From NCBI GenBank assembly GCA_014529385.2, contig CM043971.1, forward strand, positions 93,847,840 through 93,911,839: 64,000 nt of DNA, read 5' to 3'. Position 1 is the first letter of the stretch. The number at the start of each line of letters is the position of its first letter. The notes below the pieces were generated by a model. It was not told the origin of the DNA, did not search any database, and saw only the letters and a program-made list of their open reading frames with translations. The DNA comes from Adiantum capillus-veneris (taxonomy: Eukaryota; Streptophyta; Polypodiopsida; Polypodiales; Pteridaceae). A program made the position numbers and the translations under genes. This document shows positions 64,000 to 64,000 of this stretch, piece after piece.

Positions 64000-64000
64000 A

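Larger units (their letters stand above)
61490..64000 (-). mobile_element. element D: Ty1/copia retrotransposon, 3' part (runs off the window)
   Basis: A minus-strand copia element with integrase before RT-RNase H, a PPT and a 192-bp 3' LTR, inserted in the gag of element C. The 5' end lies beyond 64000. Two in-frame stops lie in pol (near 63229 and 63098), otherwise the frame is open, so it is fairly young. Motifs resemble the Tork/Tnt1-type lineage. Confidence 0.92.

Overview
The window looks like repeat-rich nuclear DNA from a land plant, probably a vascular plant with a large genome. The evidence is nested Ty3/gypsy and Ty1/copia retrotransposons, plant-type PBS sequences complementary to initiator-Met tRNA, a tRNA-derived SINE, a Mutator-like MITE, a dispersed LINE fragment, very long (GA)n microsatellites and pieces of a plant PLS-type pentatricopeptide (PPR) gene. 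A fern or other seed-free lineage would fit the element types I recognise, but that is a weak inference. I see no intact host gene, no rRNA, no functional tRNA gene and no CRISPR array.

Layout. 1-6987: decayed non-coding DNA with an LTR plus PBS (1527-1697), a 144-bp-offset duplication (2652-2918), duplicated units carrying (CT)n (4091-4734) and a copia-like LTR start (5813). 6988-17112: element A, a nearly complete 10.1-kb Ty3/gypsy element on the minus strand. Its 2,093-bp LTRs differ at roughly 30 positions, and its gag, protease, RT-RNase H and integrase resemble fungal-type Ty3 elements more than usual plant lineages. 17144-17544: a 379-bp TIR element with an 11-bp target duplication.

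17545-24500: microsatellite territory, with repeated short unique cores, duplicated PPR fragments, a SINE, a perfect 20-bp hairpin and a 129-bp tandem duplication. 24500-36684: decayed copia and chromodomain-gypsy remnants, several isolated LTRs and two copies of one copia 3' end in opposite orientation.

36685-48286: element B, an old minus-strand Ty3/gypsy element with gag, RT, two RNase H domains and integrase. Its gag is split by a 4.3-kb insertion (41557-45891) that has 100-bp terminal direct repeats and no recognisable polymerase. 48300-48985: a plus-strand LINE RT fragment. 48990-55690 and 60455-61489: element C, a third minus-strand gypsy element. Its gag appears to be split by a 4.75-kb block (about 55710-60454) that carries a broken PIF1-like helicase and gene-like sequence. 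61490-64000: element D, a minus-strand copia element with its 3' LTR in the gag of C, running off the right edge.

The coding content is almost entirely retrotransposon gag-pol in a nested stack: D lies in the gag of C, the helicase block in the gag of C, and the 100-bp-LTR element in the gag of B. Element A is the youngest dated by its own LTRs. All reading-frame breaks are described from the raw sequence; homology statements come from recognising motifs by eye.
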